A DNA stretch of 64,000 nucleotides from Zavarzinia compransoris (GTDB lineage Bacteria > Pseudomonadota > Alphaproteobacteria > Zavarziniales > Zavarziniaceae): NCBI RefSeq assembly GCF_003173055.1, contig NZ_QGLF01000004.1:62001-126000 (forward strand), in the 5' to 3' direction. The notes under the pieces are model-generated. The model searched no databases. It had not been told where the DNA came from and saw only the letters and a program-made list of their open reading frames with translations. Made by a program: the position numbers and the translations under genes. Numbering within the stretch: position 1 is the stretch's first letter; each line of letters opens with the position of its first letter. Of the stretch, positions 28,190-34,297 are shown piece by piece.

Positions 28190-29206
28190 TTACTCCGACT
28201 TCGGGATCGATTCGTCGACGTCGACGCGATAGGTGCCGTCCAGGATTTCCGCCGTCTTCTTGGCGACGAGATCCTTCACCTCGGCCGGCAGAACGGTGTC
28301 GAACTTGTGATAGGGCGCCAGATAGGAGCCGCCCTTGCCCATGAAGGAGAAGCCGCCGAAATCCTGCGCCGTGAAGACGCCGGCCTTCACCAGCTTGATC
28401 ATCTGGTTGACGGTCGGGCTCATGTCCCAGACCGGGCCGGTGATCACCGTATCGGGGCCGAGCGACGATTGGTCGGACATGTTGGAAATGGCCAGGATCT
28501 TCTTCTCGACCGCGGCTTCGACCACGCCGAAGCGTTCGGCATAGATGACGTCGACGCCGGATTCGATCTGGGCCAGCGCCGCTTCCTTCGCCTTGGGCGG
28601 ATCGAAGAACGAGCCGATGAAGGAGAATTTGCACTTCACCTCGGGGTTGGCTTCCTTGGCCCCGGCGCAGAAGGCATTGACCAGCCGGTTGACCTCGGGG
28701 ATCGGCATGGCGGCAACCGCGCCCACCACCTTGGTCTTGGTCAGCTTGCCGGCGATCAGCCCCGAGAGATAGGCGGGCTCGTGGATCCAATTGTCGAAGA
28801 CGCCGAAATTCGGTTCCGCCGGGCCGATGCCCGAGCCGAAGACGAAGGCGACGTCCGGGTAATCCTTGGCGACCTTCCGCGCGATGCGCTCGGCGCCGAA
28901 GGCATCGCCGGTGATCAGCTTGTAGCCGCCTTCGGCATATTCGCGCATCACCCGCTCGAAATCGGCGGATTTCACGCTTTCGGAATAGACGTATTCGATG
29001 CCGTGTTCGGTCTTGGCCTTTTCGAGGGCGACATGGATCTGGTTGACCCAGGGTTCCTCGATCGGGGTTTCGAACACGGCGGCGACCTTCAGCTTTTCCT
29101 CCGCCCGGGCCGCCGGCGTGCCGGCAAGCCCCGTCAGCGCCACCGCCGCGGCAAAGAGGCCGGCCACCAGCCCGCGCCGCGACAATTTCCAGCCATGCAC
29201 TGTCAT
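28190..29206 (-). CDS. BMP-family periplasmic substrate-binding protein
   Basis: Basic membrane protein/PnrA-type binding protein of a nucleoside ABC importer, 338 residues. The N-terminus has LSRRGLVAGLFAAAVAL followed by GTPAARAEE, a secretion signal with a twin-arginine-like pattern. Mature part: KVAAVFETPIEEPWVNQIH, ITGDAFGAERIARKVAKDYP, AYLSGLIAGKLTKT and VGAVAAMPIPEVNR, all BMP-like. Start at 29206 is preferred because GGGGGA precedes it by 5 bases; an ATG also lies at 29218. First gene of the operon, transcribed divergently from the RutR-like gene. Confidence 0.9.
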   Translation of the reverse strand: MTVHGWKLSRRGLVAGLFAAAVALTGLAGTPAARAEEKLKVAAVFETPIEEPWVNQIHVALEKAKTEHGIEYVYSESVKSADFERVMREYAEGGYKLITGDAFGAERIARKVAKDYPDVAFVFGSGIGPAEPNFGVFDNWIHEPAYLSGLIAGKLTKTKVVGAVAAMPIPEVNRLVNAFCAGAKEANPEVKCKFSFIGSFFDPPKAKEAALAQIESGVDVIYAERFGVVEAAVEKKILAISNMSDQSSLGPDTVITGPVWDMSPTVNQMIKLVKAGVFTAQDFGGFSFMGKGGSYLAPYHKFDTVLPAEVKDLVAKKTAEILDGTYRVDVDESIPKSE

Positions 29207-29301
29207 TGCATCCCCCATTTGCCCAAATTTTAGCCTCTGGCAATTCCGTTGCCCGTGGGTGCACAAGTTTTCACTCCGGCTTTCAGCGCGATCAAGAAAA
29301 A

Positions 29302-29317
29302 TTGTCCAATTGGTTAG
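29302..29317. promoter_or_regulatory. RutR-type operator between the BMP operon and rutR
   Basis: TTGTCCAATTGGTTAG matches the E. coli RutR consensus TTGACCANNTGGTCAA at 11 of the 14 fixed positions and has the perfect core palindrome CCAATTGG. It lies 95 bases upstream of the BMP start and 76 bases upstream of the regulator start, inside the 187-base divergent region. That fits control of both genes. Uracil or thymine would be the expected ligand. Confidence 0.65.
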
Positions 29318-29393
29318 GTTTTTTGCGACCGCCCCGGCTTCACAGGGCGACCCGCATCCGTTAACGATGAAGGGGCGTGGGAGGCGCTGGTTC

Positions 29394-30059
29394 ATGGTGC
29401 ACGGCTTCGGCTTCGACGACGACAATACGGACGAGGACGCCCAGCCGCGCGGCGGCCGCATCCGGGCGCGCAACAAGGCGCAGATCATCGCGGCGGCGGA
29501 AAAGGTCTTCGCCGAGCGGGGCTACGACGGCGCGACCACGGCCGAGATCGCCGAACTCGCCGGCCTCGCCAAATCCAACGTCCACTATTATTTCGGCACC
29601 AAGGAAGCGATCTACCGCGAGGTGGTGGCGGGCATCGTCGATCTGTGGCTGAAGGCGTTCGGCGAGATCACGGCCCGGGACGATCCGGCGGCGGCGGTCG
29701 CCGGCTATATCCGGCGAAAGCTCCTCTATTCCCGGAAACGCCCGCTCGCCTCGCGCATTTTCGCGACCGAGATCATCCGCGGCGCCCCCATCCTCCGCCC
29801 CTTCCTCGAGGAGGAGTTGCGCGGCTGGGTCGAGGAGAAGGCCAAGGTCCTGGCATCCTGGGCGGCCGAGGGGCGGATGGACCCGGTCTCGCCCCATCAT
29901 TTCTTCTTCCTGGTCTGGGCGGCGACCCAGACCTATGCCGATTTCGCCGCCCAGATCGGGGCCGTGCTCGGCCACCGCCGCCTGCGCGAACAGGATTTCG
30001 AGGATGCGATCGAAACCGTGACCGCCATCGTCCTGAAGGGCTGCGGCATCAGGCGCTGA
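29394..30059 (+). CDS. rutR: RutR-like TetR-family regulator of pyrimidine use
   Basis: 221 residues. N-terminal TetR helix-turn-helix at about residues 22-70, with AAEKVFAERGYDGATTAEIA and SNVHYYFGTKEAIYREV. The C-terminal domain is RutR-like: LKLLYS-type helix, ASRIFATEIIRGAPIL, and HHFFFLVWAATQTYADFAAQ, very close to the corresponding part of E. coli RutR. Start at 29394 has GGGAGG 9 bases upstream; an in-frame ATG at 29367 is possible. Divergent from a pyrimidine/nucleoside importer with codA, and a RutR-like palindrome lies between them. Confidence 0.82.
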   Translation: MVHGFGFDDDNTDEDAQPRGGRIRARNKAQIIAAAEKVFAERGYDGATTAEIAELAGLAKSNVHYYFGTKEAIYREVVAGIVDLWLKAFGEITARDDPAAAVAGYIRRKLLYSRKRPLASRIFATEIIRGAPILRPFLEEELRGWVEEKAKVLASWAAEGRMDPVSPHHFFFLVWAATQTYADFAAQIGAVLGHRRLREQDFEDAIETVTAIVLKGCGIRR

Positions 30060-30062
30060 GGT

Positions 30063-30464
30063 TCAGACCAGCGCCCGGATCTTGCGGCTGAGGGCGTCGG
30101 TCATCAGGGGTTTCTCGATGATGGCGGCGCCCATCAGCCGGGCCCGGCGGCGGCAGCGCTTGTCCGGCTCGGTGGTGATCAGGATGGCGGGGGCGGTGGA
30201 GCCGCGCCGGCGCAATTCGGCCAGCAGGTCCAGCCCGTCCATCGGCACCAGCATGAAATCGATCACGAAGCAGCGGACGTCGCCGAGGTCGCCCGCGGCG
30301 AGCAGGCTGGCCTCGTCCGCGAAGGCGCGGATGGCGTAACCCTCGGTGTCGAGGGCGAAGCACAGCGCGTCGAGCAGCGGCACATCGTCCTCGATCAGGG
30401 CGATGCAGGGGCGGGGGCTCGTCGAACCGTCGAAGGGCAGGCGGTCGTCCATGGCGGGCATCAT
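30063..30464 (-). CDS. Receiver-only response regulator next to fixK-like gene
   Basis: 133 residues, a single CheY-like receiver and no output domain. Phosphorylation residues are present: the acidic pair in ALIEDDVPLLD, the acceptor aspartate in CFVIDFMLVPMDG, the threonine in ILITTEP and the lysine in IIEKPLM. Probably a phosphate sink or a partner for a sensor kinase such as FixL elsewhere in the genome. The start could be 30464, 30461 or 30452. It is divergent from the FixK-like gene, sharing a short region with FixJ-like and FNR-like boxes, and ends just after the convergent rutR. Confidence 0.8.
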   Translation of the reverse strand: MMPAMDDRLPFDGSTSPRPCIALIEDDVPLLDALCFALDTEGYAIRAFADEASLLAAGDLGDVRCFVIDFMLVPMDGLDLLAELRRRGSTAPAILITTEPDKRCRRRARLMGAAIIEKPLMTDALSRKIRALV

Positions 30465-30486
30465 GCCGGTTCCGGGGCGCCTGCCA

Positions 30487-30500
30487 TTGATCCAAAGCAA
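30487..30500. promoter_or_regulatory. Candidate FNR/FixK box
   Basis: TTGATCCAAAGCAA differs from the FNR/FixK consensus TTGAT-N4-ATCAA at one position. It lies 22 bases upstream of the receiver gene and about 100 bases upstream of the fixK-like gene, suggesting feedback by the FixK-like protein. Confidence 0.5.
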
Positions 30501-30510
30501 AATCCCCGGA

Positions 30511-30526
30511 TACGTAGTTTCCCTTA
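30511..30526 (+). promoter_or_regulatory. Candidate FixJ-type binding site upstream of fixK-like gene
   Basis: TACGTAGTTTCCCTTA closely resembles the FixJ-P sites (core GTA-GTTTCCC) described for rhizobial fixK and nifA promoters, from memory. It is about 75 bases upstream of the FixK-like start, a typical distance for an activator site. It implies a FixLJ pair elsewhere in this genome. Confidence 0.55.
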
Positions 30527-30599
30527 TGCGCCCGCCCTGAATGTCGCGGGGCCGCGCGAAGGCGTAGGACTGTTCCTGCCAGCCGAAAGGAATTGCCCG

Positions 30600-31286
30600 A
30601 TGTACGCCGCCAAGATCGACACCGCCAATGCCGTCCCGTTTCCCGCCGCGCTGTTTCCGGTCCGGGCGGCCTCCTTCGGCGACGACGACCTGCCGATGGA
30701 TCTCGGCCAGGTGATGCATTTCGCCCGCGGCGCCGAAATCTTCGGCCAAGGCGAGAAGGCGGATTGCCTCTACAAGGTGGTGTCGGGCTGGGTGCGCACC
30801 TATCGCATCCTGCGCGACGGCCGCCGGCAGGTCGAAGGCTTCCATCTGGCGGGCGAATATTTCGGCATCGAGGCGGGCGGCAGCCATCGGGCCTCGGCCG
30901 AGGCGCTGGGCCCGGCGGCGGTGCAGGTGGTGCGCCGCACCGCCCTGAACGATCTGGCGGCGCGGCGCGGCGATGTCGCCGCCACCCTGTTCCGGCTGGC
31001 CATCCAGGGCCTGGAGCGGGCCCACGAGCATGTCGCCATGCTGAGCCACAAGACCGCCTGCGAGCGCGTCGCCGGCTTCCTGCTCGACATGGCGGAGCGG
31101 GCGGATGTCCGCACCGGCCTCGAACTGCCCATGAGCCGCCAGGACATGGCCGACTACCTGAGCCTGACCATCGAGACCGTGTCCCGCACCCTCAGCCAGC
31201 TCCAGGCGGAAGGGCTGATCGAGATCCCGAAGTCGCGCAACATCATCCTGCGCAACCGCGAGGCGCTGGAAGAGATGTGCGAGTGA
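30600..31286 (+). CDS. fixK: FixK-like Crp/Fnr-family transcriptional regulator
   Basis: 228 residues. N-terminal cyclic-nucleotide-type beta-roll (about 35-140) with GAEIFGQGEKADCLYKVVSG and GFHLAGEYFG. C-terminal helix-turn-helix MSRQDMADYLSLTIETVSRT and SQLQAEGLIEIPKSRNI, very FixK/Fnr-like, so it should bind TTGAT-N4-ATCAA sites. The N-terminal Fe-S cysteine cluster of FNR is absent, as in FixK, which is controlled by transcription rather than by direct oxygen sensing. The FixJ-like box upstream supports that. Start ATG is 7 bases after AAAGGA (30587-30592). Confidence 0.82.
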   Translation: MYAAKIDTANAVPFPAALFPVRAASFGDDDLPMDLGQVMHFARGAEIFGQGEKADCLYKVVSGWVRTYRILRDGRRQVEGFHLAGEYFGIEAGGSHRASAEALGPAAVQVVRRTALNDLAARRGDVAATLFRLAIQGLERAHEHVAMLSHKTACERVAGFLLDMAERADVRTGLELPMSRQDMADYLSLTIETVSRTLSQLQAEGLIEIPKSRNIILRNREALEEMCE

Positions 31287-31307
31287 CGGATGATCACTTA
31301 GGAAATA

Positions 31308-31337
31308 TTGAAATTGTCCGGGCCGGCGTCCTATATG
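31308..31337 (+). promoter_or_regulatory. Promoter of the peroxiredoxin-bigR operon
   Basis: TTGAAA (31308-31313), then an 18-base spacer and TATATG (31332-31337), or CTATAT with 17 bases. A strong sigma-70-like promoter for GC-rich DNA. It implies transcription from about 31343 and decides the start of the downstream gene, because the only upstream ATG (31335) falls in the -10 element. Confidence 0.6.
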
Positions 31338-31367
31338 GGGGGACCACGGCGCCGGAGCACGATCCCC

Positions 31368-32084
31368 TTGACCGACCAGGCCTTTCCTGCCGATGCGGCT
31401 TGCCCGCCTGAAGACCGCCTGTCCCCTCACGACAGCCTGCCCCTGATCGGCGAGGCGGCGCCGGATTTCCAGGCCCGCTCGACCATGGGGGTGGTGACCC
31501 TGTCCGACTATCGCGGGCGCTGGGTCCTGCTGCTGTCCCATCCCGCCGATTTCACCCCGGTCTGCACCTCGGAATTCGTCGCTGTCGCGAAACAGATCGG
31601 CCGCTTCCGCGCGCTCGGCTGCGAGGTGGTGGCGCTGTCGGTCGACAGTCTGTTCGCCCATATCGCCTGGAGCCTGTCGATCGAGGAGAAATTCGGCGTC
31701 GCCGTCGATTTCCCCATCGTCGAGGATGTCTCGCTGGCGATTTCCCGCGCTTTCGGCATGGTCCACCCCAAGGCGGCGACCACGGCGACCATCAGGGCCG
31801 CCTTCGTCATCGATCCGGACGGCATCATCCAGGCGATCCAATATTACCCGATGGCGGTCGGCCGCTCGGTCGGGGAATTGCTGCGCCTGATCGCCGGGCT
31901 TCAGGCGGCGCAGGACGGCACCTGCTCGGTCCCGGCCGACTGGCAGGCGGGCGATCCCGTGCTGGCGCCGCCGCCCCTGCTGCTCGACGAGGCCCGGCAT
32001 CGCCGCGCCCCGGCCGAGGGCGGCGACTGGTATTTCACCCCGGCTGGCGCGCCCGCCGCCCGCGGCCGCAAGGGCCGCCGCTGA
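31368..32084 (+). CDS. Peroxiredoxin (Prx6/AhpC-TSA type)
   Basis: Thiol peroxidase, 238 residues if the TTG at 31368 is used. The peroxidatic cysteine lies in HPADFTPVCTSEFVAVAK, with the arginine site further on and the Prx6-type C-terminal extension with GTCSVPADWQAGDPVL, which supplies a possible second cysteine. Start chosen at TTG because GGAG lies 10 bases before it and a promoter -10 box covers the alternative ATG at 31335. It overlaps the BigR-like regulator gene by one base (TGATG), linking peroxide or persulfide reduction to sulfur sensing. Confidence 0.85.
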   Translation: MTDQAFPADAACPPEDRLSPHDSLPLIGEAAPDFQARSTMGVVTLSDYRGRWVLLLSHPADFTPVCTSEFVAVAKQIGRFRALGCEVVALSVDSLFAHIAWSLSIEEKFGVAVDFPIVEDVSLAISRAFGMVHPKAATTATIRAAFVIDPDGIIQAIQYYPMAVGRSVGELLRLIAGLQAAQDGTCSVPADWQAGDPVLAPPPLLLDEARHRRAPAEGGDWYFTPAGAPAARGRKGRR

Positions 32085-32482
32085 TGGCTGGCGCCGACCT
32101 GCAGCCCATGGCCGAACAGGCCGCCGAATTCCTCAAGGTCCTGGCCAATGCCAACCGCATGATGATCGTCTGCCACCTGCTGGGCGGCGAGAGATCGGTG
32201 GCGGACCTCGAGGCCGAGCTTGGCATCCGCCAGCCGACCCTGTCGCAGCAATTGGGCATCCTGCGCGAGGCCGGCATCATCGCCGGCCGGCGCGAGGCGA
32301 AGTCGGTCATCTACCGCCTGACCGACGAGCGCGCCCGCCCCCTGATCGCCCTGATGAACAGCCTGTTCTGCGGCCAGCCGGTCGCGCCCGCCGTCCTTCC
32401 CGCCGGGCCCGGGCCGTCCCGCCCCGCCAGTCTCGGCGAAGCCGCCGCCTTCCCGACCATCCGCCGCCGCAGCGCCCCCTGA
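32084..32482 (+). CDS. bigR: BigR/SqrR-like ArsR-family persulfide sensor
   Basis: 132 residues, winged-helix ArsR repressor. HTH: SVADLEAELGIRQPTLSQQL, then GIIAGRREAKSVIYRL. Two cysteines at the positions used by BigR/SqrR are visible: IVCHLLGG in helix 2 and SLFCGQP in the last helix. In those proteins they form a di- or tetrasulfide that releases DNA. The C-terminal tail of about 35 residues is extra and proline-rich. It is coupled to the peroxiredoxin gene and lies just before the persulfide dioxygenase operon, its likely target. Confidence 0.85.
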   Translation: MAGADLQPMAEQAAEFLKVLANANRMMIVCHLLGGERSVADLEAELGIRQPTLSQQLGILREAGIIAGRREAKSVIYRLTDERARPLIALMNSLFCGQPVAPAVLPAGPGPSRPASLGEAAAFPTIRRRSAP

Positions 32483-32484
32483 AG

Positions 32485-32517
32485 CCCCTGCCCCGCCCCG
32501 CAGGGGCGGGGCAGGGG
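32485..32517. terminator. Strong GC hairpin after the bigR-like gene
   Basis: Perfect 15-base inverted repeat (32485-32499 with 32503-32517) and a 3-base loop GCA, starting two bases after the bigR-like stop codon. It is followed by GATATCGC, not a T-run, so it may work as a Rho-aided terminator or RNA stabiliser. Confidence 0.6.
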
Positions 32518-32528
32518 ATATCGCGCCG

Positions 32529-32563
32529 TTTCAATATATATTTACGTAAAATATATATTGAAA
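32529..32563. promoter_or_regulatory. AT-rich palindrome, candidate BigR-like operator 1
   Basis: Arms TTTCAATATATA (32529-32540) and TATATATTGAAA (32552-32563) are exact inverse complements, and the centre contains TTTACGTAAA. It stands out in 70 percent GC surroundings. Location between the sensor gene and its presumed target operon, about 200 bases before blh, suggests a repressor site or an upstream promoter. Confidence 0.5.
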
Positions 32564-32706
32564 TCCGGCAGCGGAAGCCTATGTTCAGGATCATCGGCCG
32601 GGCGCCGGCATCTGGCGATAGCCGCGCCCAGCCAGGGAAACAGCCGAAACTGGGCTGCGCCGGCGGCATGGTTTTACAGTTTCGAACTGTTTTGATCTTG
32701 AATATT

Positions 32707-32733
32707 GATTCACGTAAATATAAAACGTGAATC
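32707..32733. promoter_or_regulatory. Palindrome directly upstream of blh, candidate BigR-like operator 2
   Basis: GATTCACGT (32707-32715) and ACGTGAATC (32725-32733) are exact inverted repeats around AAATATAAA, ending 30 bases before the blh start, where a repressor would block initiation. It shares ATTC...GAAT ends with the site at 40330-40345, but with wider spacing. A second short palindrome, ACAGTTTCGAACTGT, lies just upstream near 32676-32690. Confidence 0.5.
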
Positions 32734-32763
32734 GAGAAACGGCGAAAGCCCAGGAGACCGAGC

Positions 32764-33627
32764 ATGCAGCCCCTCGTTCATGCCTTCTTCGACGAGCCGA
32801 CCTTCACGGTCAGCTATGTGGTCGAGGATCCGGCGACCAAGATCGCGGCCATCGTCGACTCCGTTCTCGACTACGACCCCGCCTCGGGCCGAACGTCCCA
32901 TGCCTCGGCGGACAGGATCGTGGCCTTCGTCCGGGAGCGGGGGCTGACCGTCGACTGGCTGCTCGAAACCCATGTCCATGCCGATCATCTGTCGGCCGCG
33001 CCCTATCTGAAGGCCACCCTCGGCGGCCGGATCGCCATCGGCGCTGACATCCGCACCGTGCAGGGCATTTTCTCGAAAGTGTTCAACGCCGAGCAGGGCT
33101 TCGCCACCGACGGCCGCCAGTTCGACCGCCTGTTCGCCGACGGCGACACTTTCGCCGTCGGCTCCATCGCCGGCCGGGTGCTGCACACGCCGGGTCACAC
33201 GCCGGCCTGCCTGACCTATCTGATCGGCGATGCCGGCTTCGTCGGCGATACGCTGTTCATGCCGGACTACGGCACCGCGCGCTGCGATTTCCCGGGCGGC
33301 GACGCGGCGACCCTGTTCCGCTCGATCGGCCGGATTTTCGCCCTGCCGCCGGAAACCCGCCTCTTCATGTGCCACGACTACAAGGCCCCGGGGCGCGAGA
33401 CCTACGCCTGGGAAACCACGGTGGCGGAGGAGAGGGCGAAGAACATCCACGTCCGCGACGGGATCGCGGCGGCGGATTTCGTCGCCATGCGCGAGAAACG
33501 CGACGCGACCCTCTCGATGCCGCGGCTGATCCTGCCTTCGGTGCAGGTGAACATGCGCGCCGGCGAACTGCCGCCGCCGGAAGACAACGGCACCCGTTAC
33601 CTGAAGATCCCGCTGAACGCGCTGTGA
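32764..33627 (+). CDS. blh: Persulfide dioxygenase Blh (ETHE1-like metallo-beta-lactamase fold)
   Basis: Oxidises glutathione persulfide to sulfite and glutathione with O2, 287 residues, cytoplasmic. Metal-site motifs: ETHVHADHLSAAPYLK, VLHTPGHTPACLTYL, VGDTLFMPDYGTARCDFPGG and the final histidine in FMCHDYKAPGRE, all ETHE1/Blh-like. In some bacteria Blh carries an N-terminal phosphatase-like DUF442 domain; here that domain is encoded separately two genes downstream. First gene of a reactive-sulfur operon behind two palindromes. Confidence 0.92.
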   Translation: MQPLVHAFFDEPTFTVSYVVEDPATKIAAIVDSVLDYDPASGRTSHASADRIVAFVRERGLTVDWLLETHVHADHLSAAPYLKATLGGRIAIGADIRTVQGIFSKVFNAEQGFATDGRQFDRLFADGDTFAVGSIAGRVLHTPGHTPACLTYLIGDAGFVGDTLFMPDYGTARCDFPGGDAATLFRSIGRIFALPPETRLFMCHDYKAPGRETYAWETTVAEERAKNIHVRDGIAAADFVAMREKRDATLSMPRLILPSVQVNMRAGELPPPEDNGTRYLKIPLNAL

Positions 33628-33640
33628 GGGAGACCGGATC

Positions 33641-33841
33641 ATGGATCGCAATATCGGTGCCCTGGACCGGGCCTTCCGCATCGTCGCCGGCCTCGCGCTG
33701 CTGTCGCTGCTGTTCGTTCTCGACGGCGGCGGGCGCTGGTTCGGCCTGATCGGCCTGGTGCCGCTGCTGACCGCCGGCCTGTCGTGGTGCCCGCTTTACA
33801 CGCTGTTCGGCATCCGCACCTGCAAGGTCGCGAGGCGCTGA
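33641..33841 (+). CDS. DUF2892 small membrane protein
   Basis: 66 residues, DUF2892 (YgaP transmembrane-like). Starts MDRNIGALDRAFRIVAG, then two hydrophobic helices (about 15-30 and 33-48) joined by a short polar turn, ending WCPLYTLFGIRTCK with two cysteines. The family accompanies rhodanese and persulfide genes; function unknown. Lies 13 bases after blh and one base before the next gene. Confidence 0.85.
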   Translation: MDRNIGALDRAFRIVAGLALLSLLFVLDGGGRWFGLIGLVPLLTAGLSWCPLYTLFGIRTCKVARR

Positions 33842-33842
33842 C

Positions 33843-34259
33843 ATGCCGGACCTGAAGGCTTTGGCCCCCGATCTCGCCGTCACCGGCCAGATCGGGCCGG
33901 GCGACCTGCCGGCGCTGGCCGCCGCCGGCTATCGCATGATGATCGTCAACCGCCCGGACGGCGAAGACCCCGGCCAGCCGAGCTTCGCCGACATGGCGGC
34001 GGCGGCCGAGGCGGTGGGGATCGCGGCGCGTCACATCCCGATCGCCTCCGCCGCGGCCGCGACCGATGGCGATGCCGCCGCCTTCGAGGCCGCGCGGGCG
34101 GCGGCCGGCGGCGGCAGGGTCCTCGCCTATTGCCGCACGGGCAATCGTTCCGCCGTGCTCTGGGCGCTCGGCCAGCGGGGCCGGCGCGCTGCCGATACGG
34201 TCATCGCCGAGGCCGCGGCCGCCGGCTGCGACCTGACCGCGCTCAAGCCCCGGCTGTGA
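33843..34259 (+). CDS. DUF442/TIGR01244 phosphatase-like protein
   Basis: 138 residues, the tyrosine-phosphatase/rhodanese-like domain known as the Blh N-terminal domain. N-terminal VTGQIGPGDLPALAAAGYR and VNRPDGEDPGQP, active-site loop LAYCRTGNRSAVLW (CX5R: C-R-T-G-N-R). Whether it acts on phosphate or on sulfane sulfur is not established here. It is about as long as the N-terminal domain of the next protein and clearly related to it, so this looks like a local duplication. Operon position suggests a role with Blh and SQR. Confidence 0.82.
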   Translation: MPDLKALAPDLAVTGQIGPGDLPALAAAGYRMMIVNRPDGEDPGQPSFADMAAAAEAVGIAARHIPIASAAAATDGDAAAFEAARAAAGGGRVLAYCRTGNRSAVLWALGQRGRRAADTVIAEAAAAGCDLTALKPRL

Positions 34260-34297
34260 GCCGGGGCGCATCATAACCGGCTGGGGAGGATCACCGG

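Noticed and set aside
26636-29233. 865-codon plus-strand open frame opposite the ABC transporter genes
   Set aside because: Low-complexity composition, covers four genuine minus-strand genes; no ribosome-binding site or family motif.
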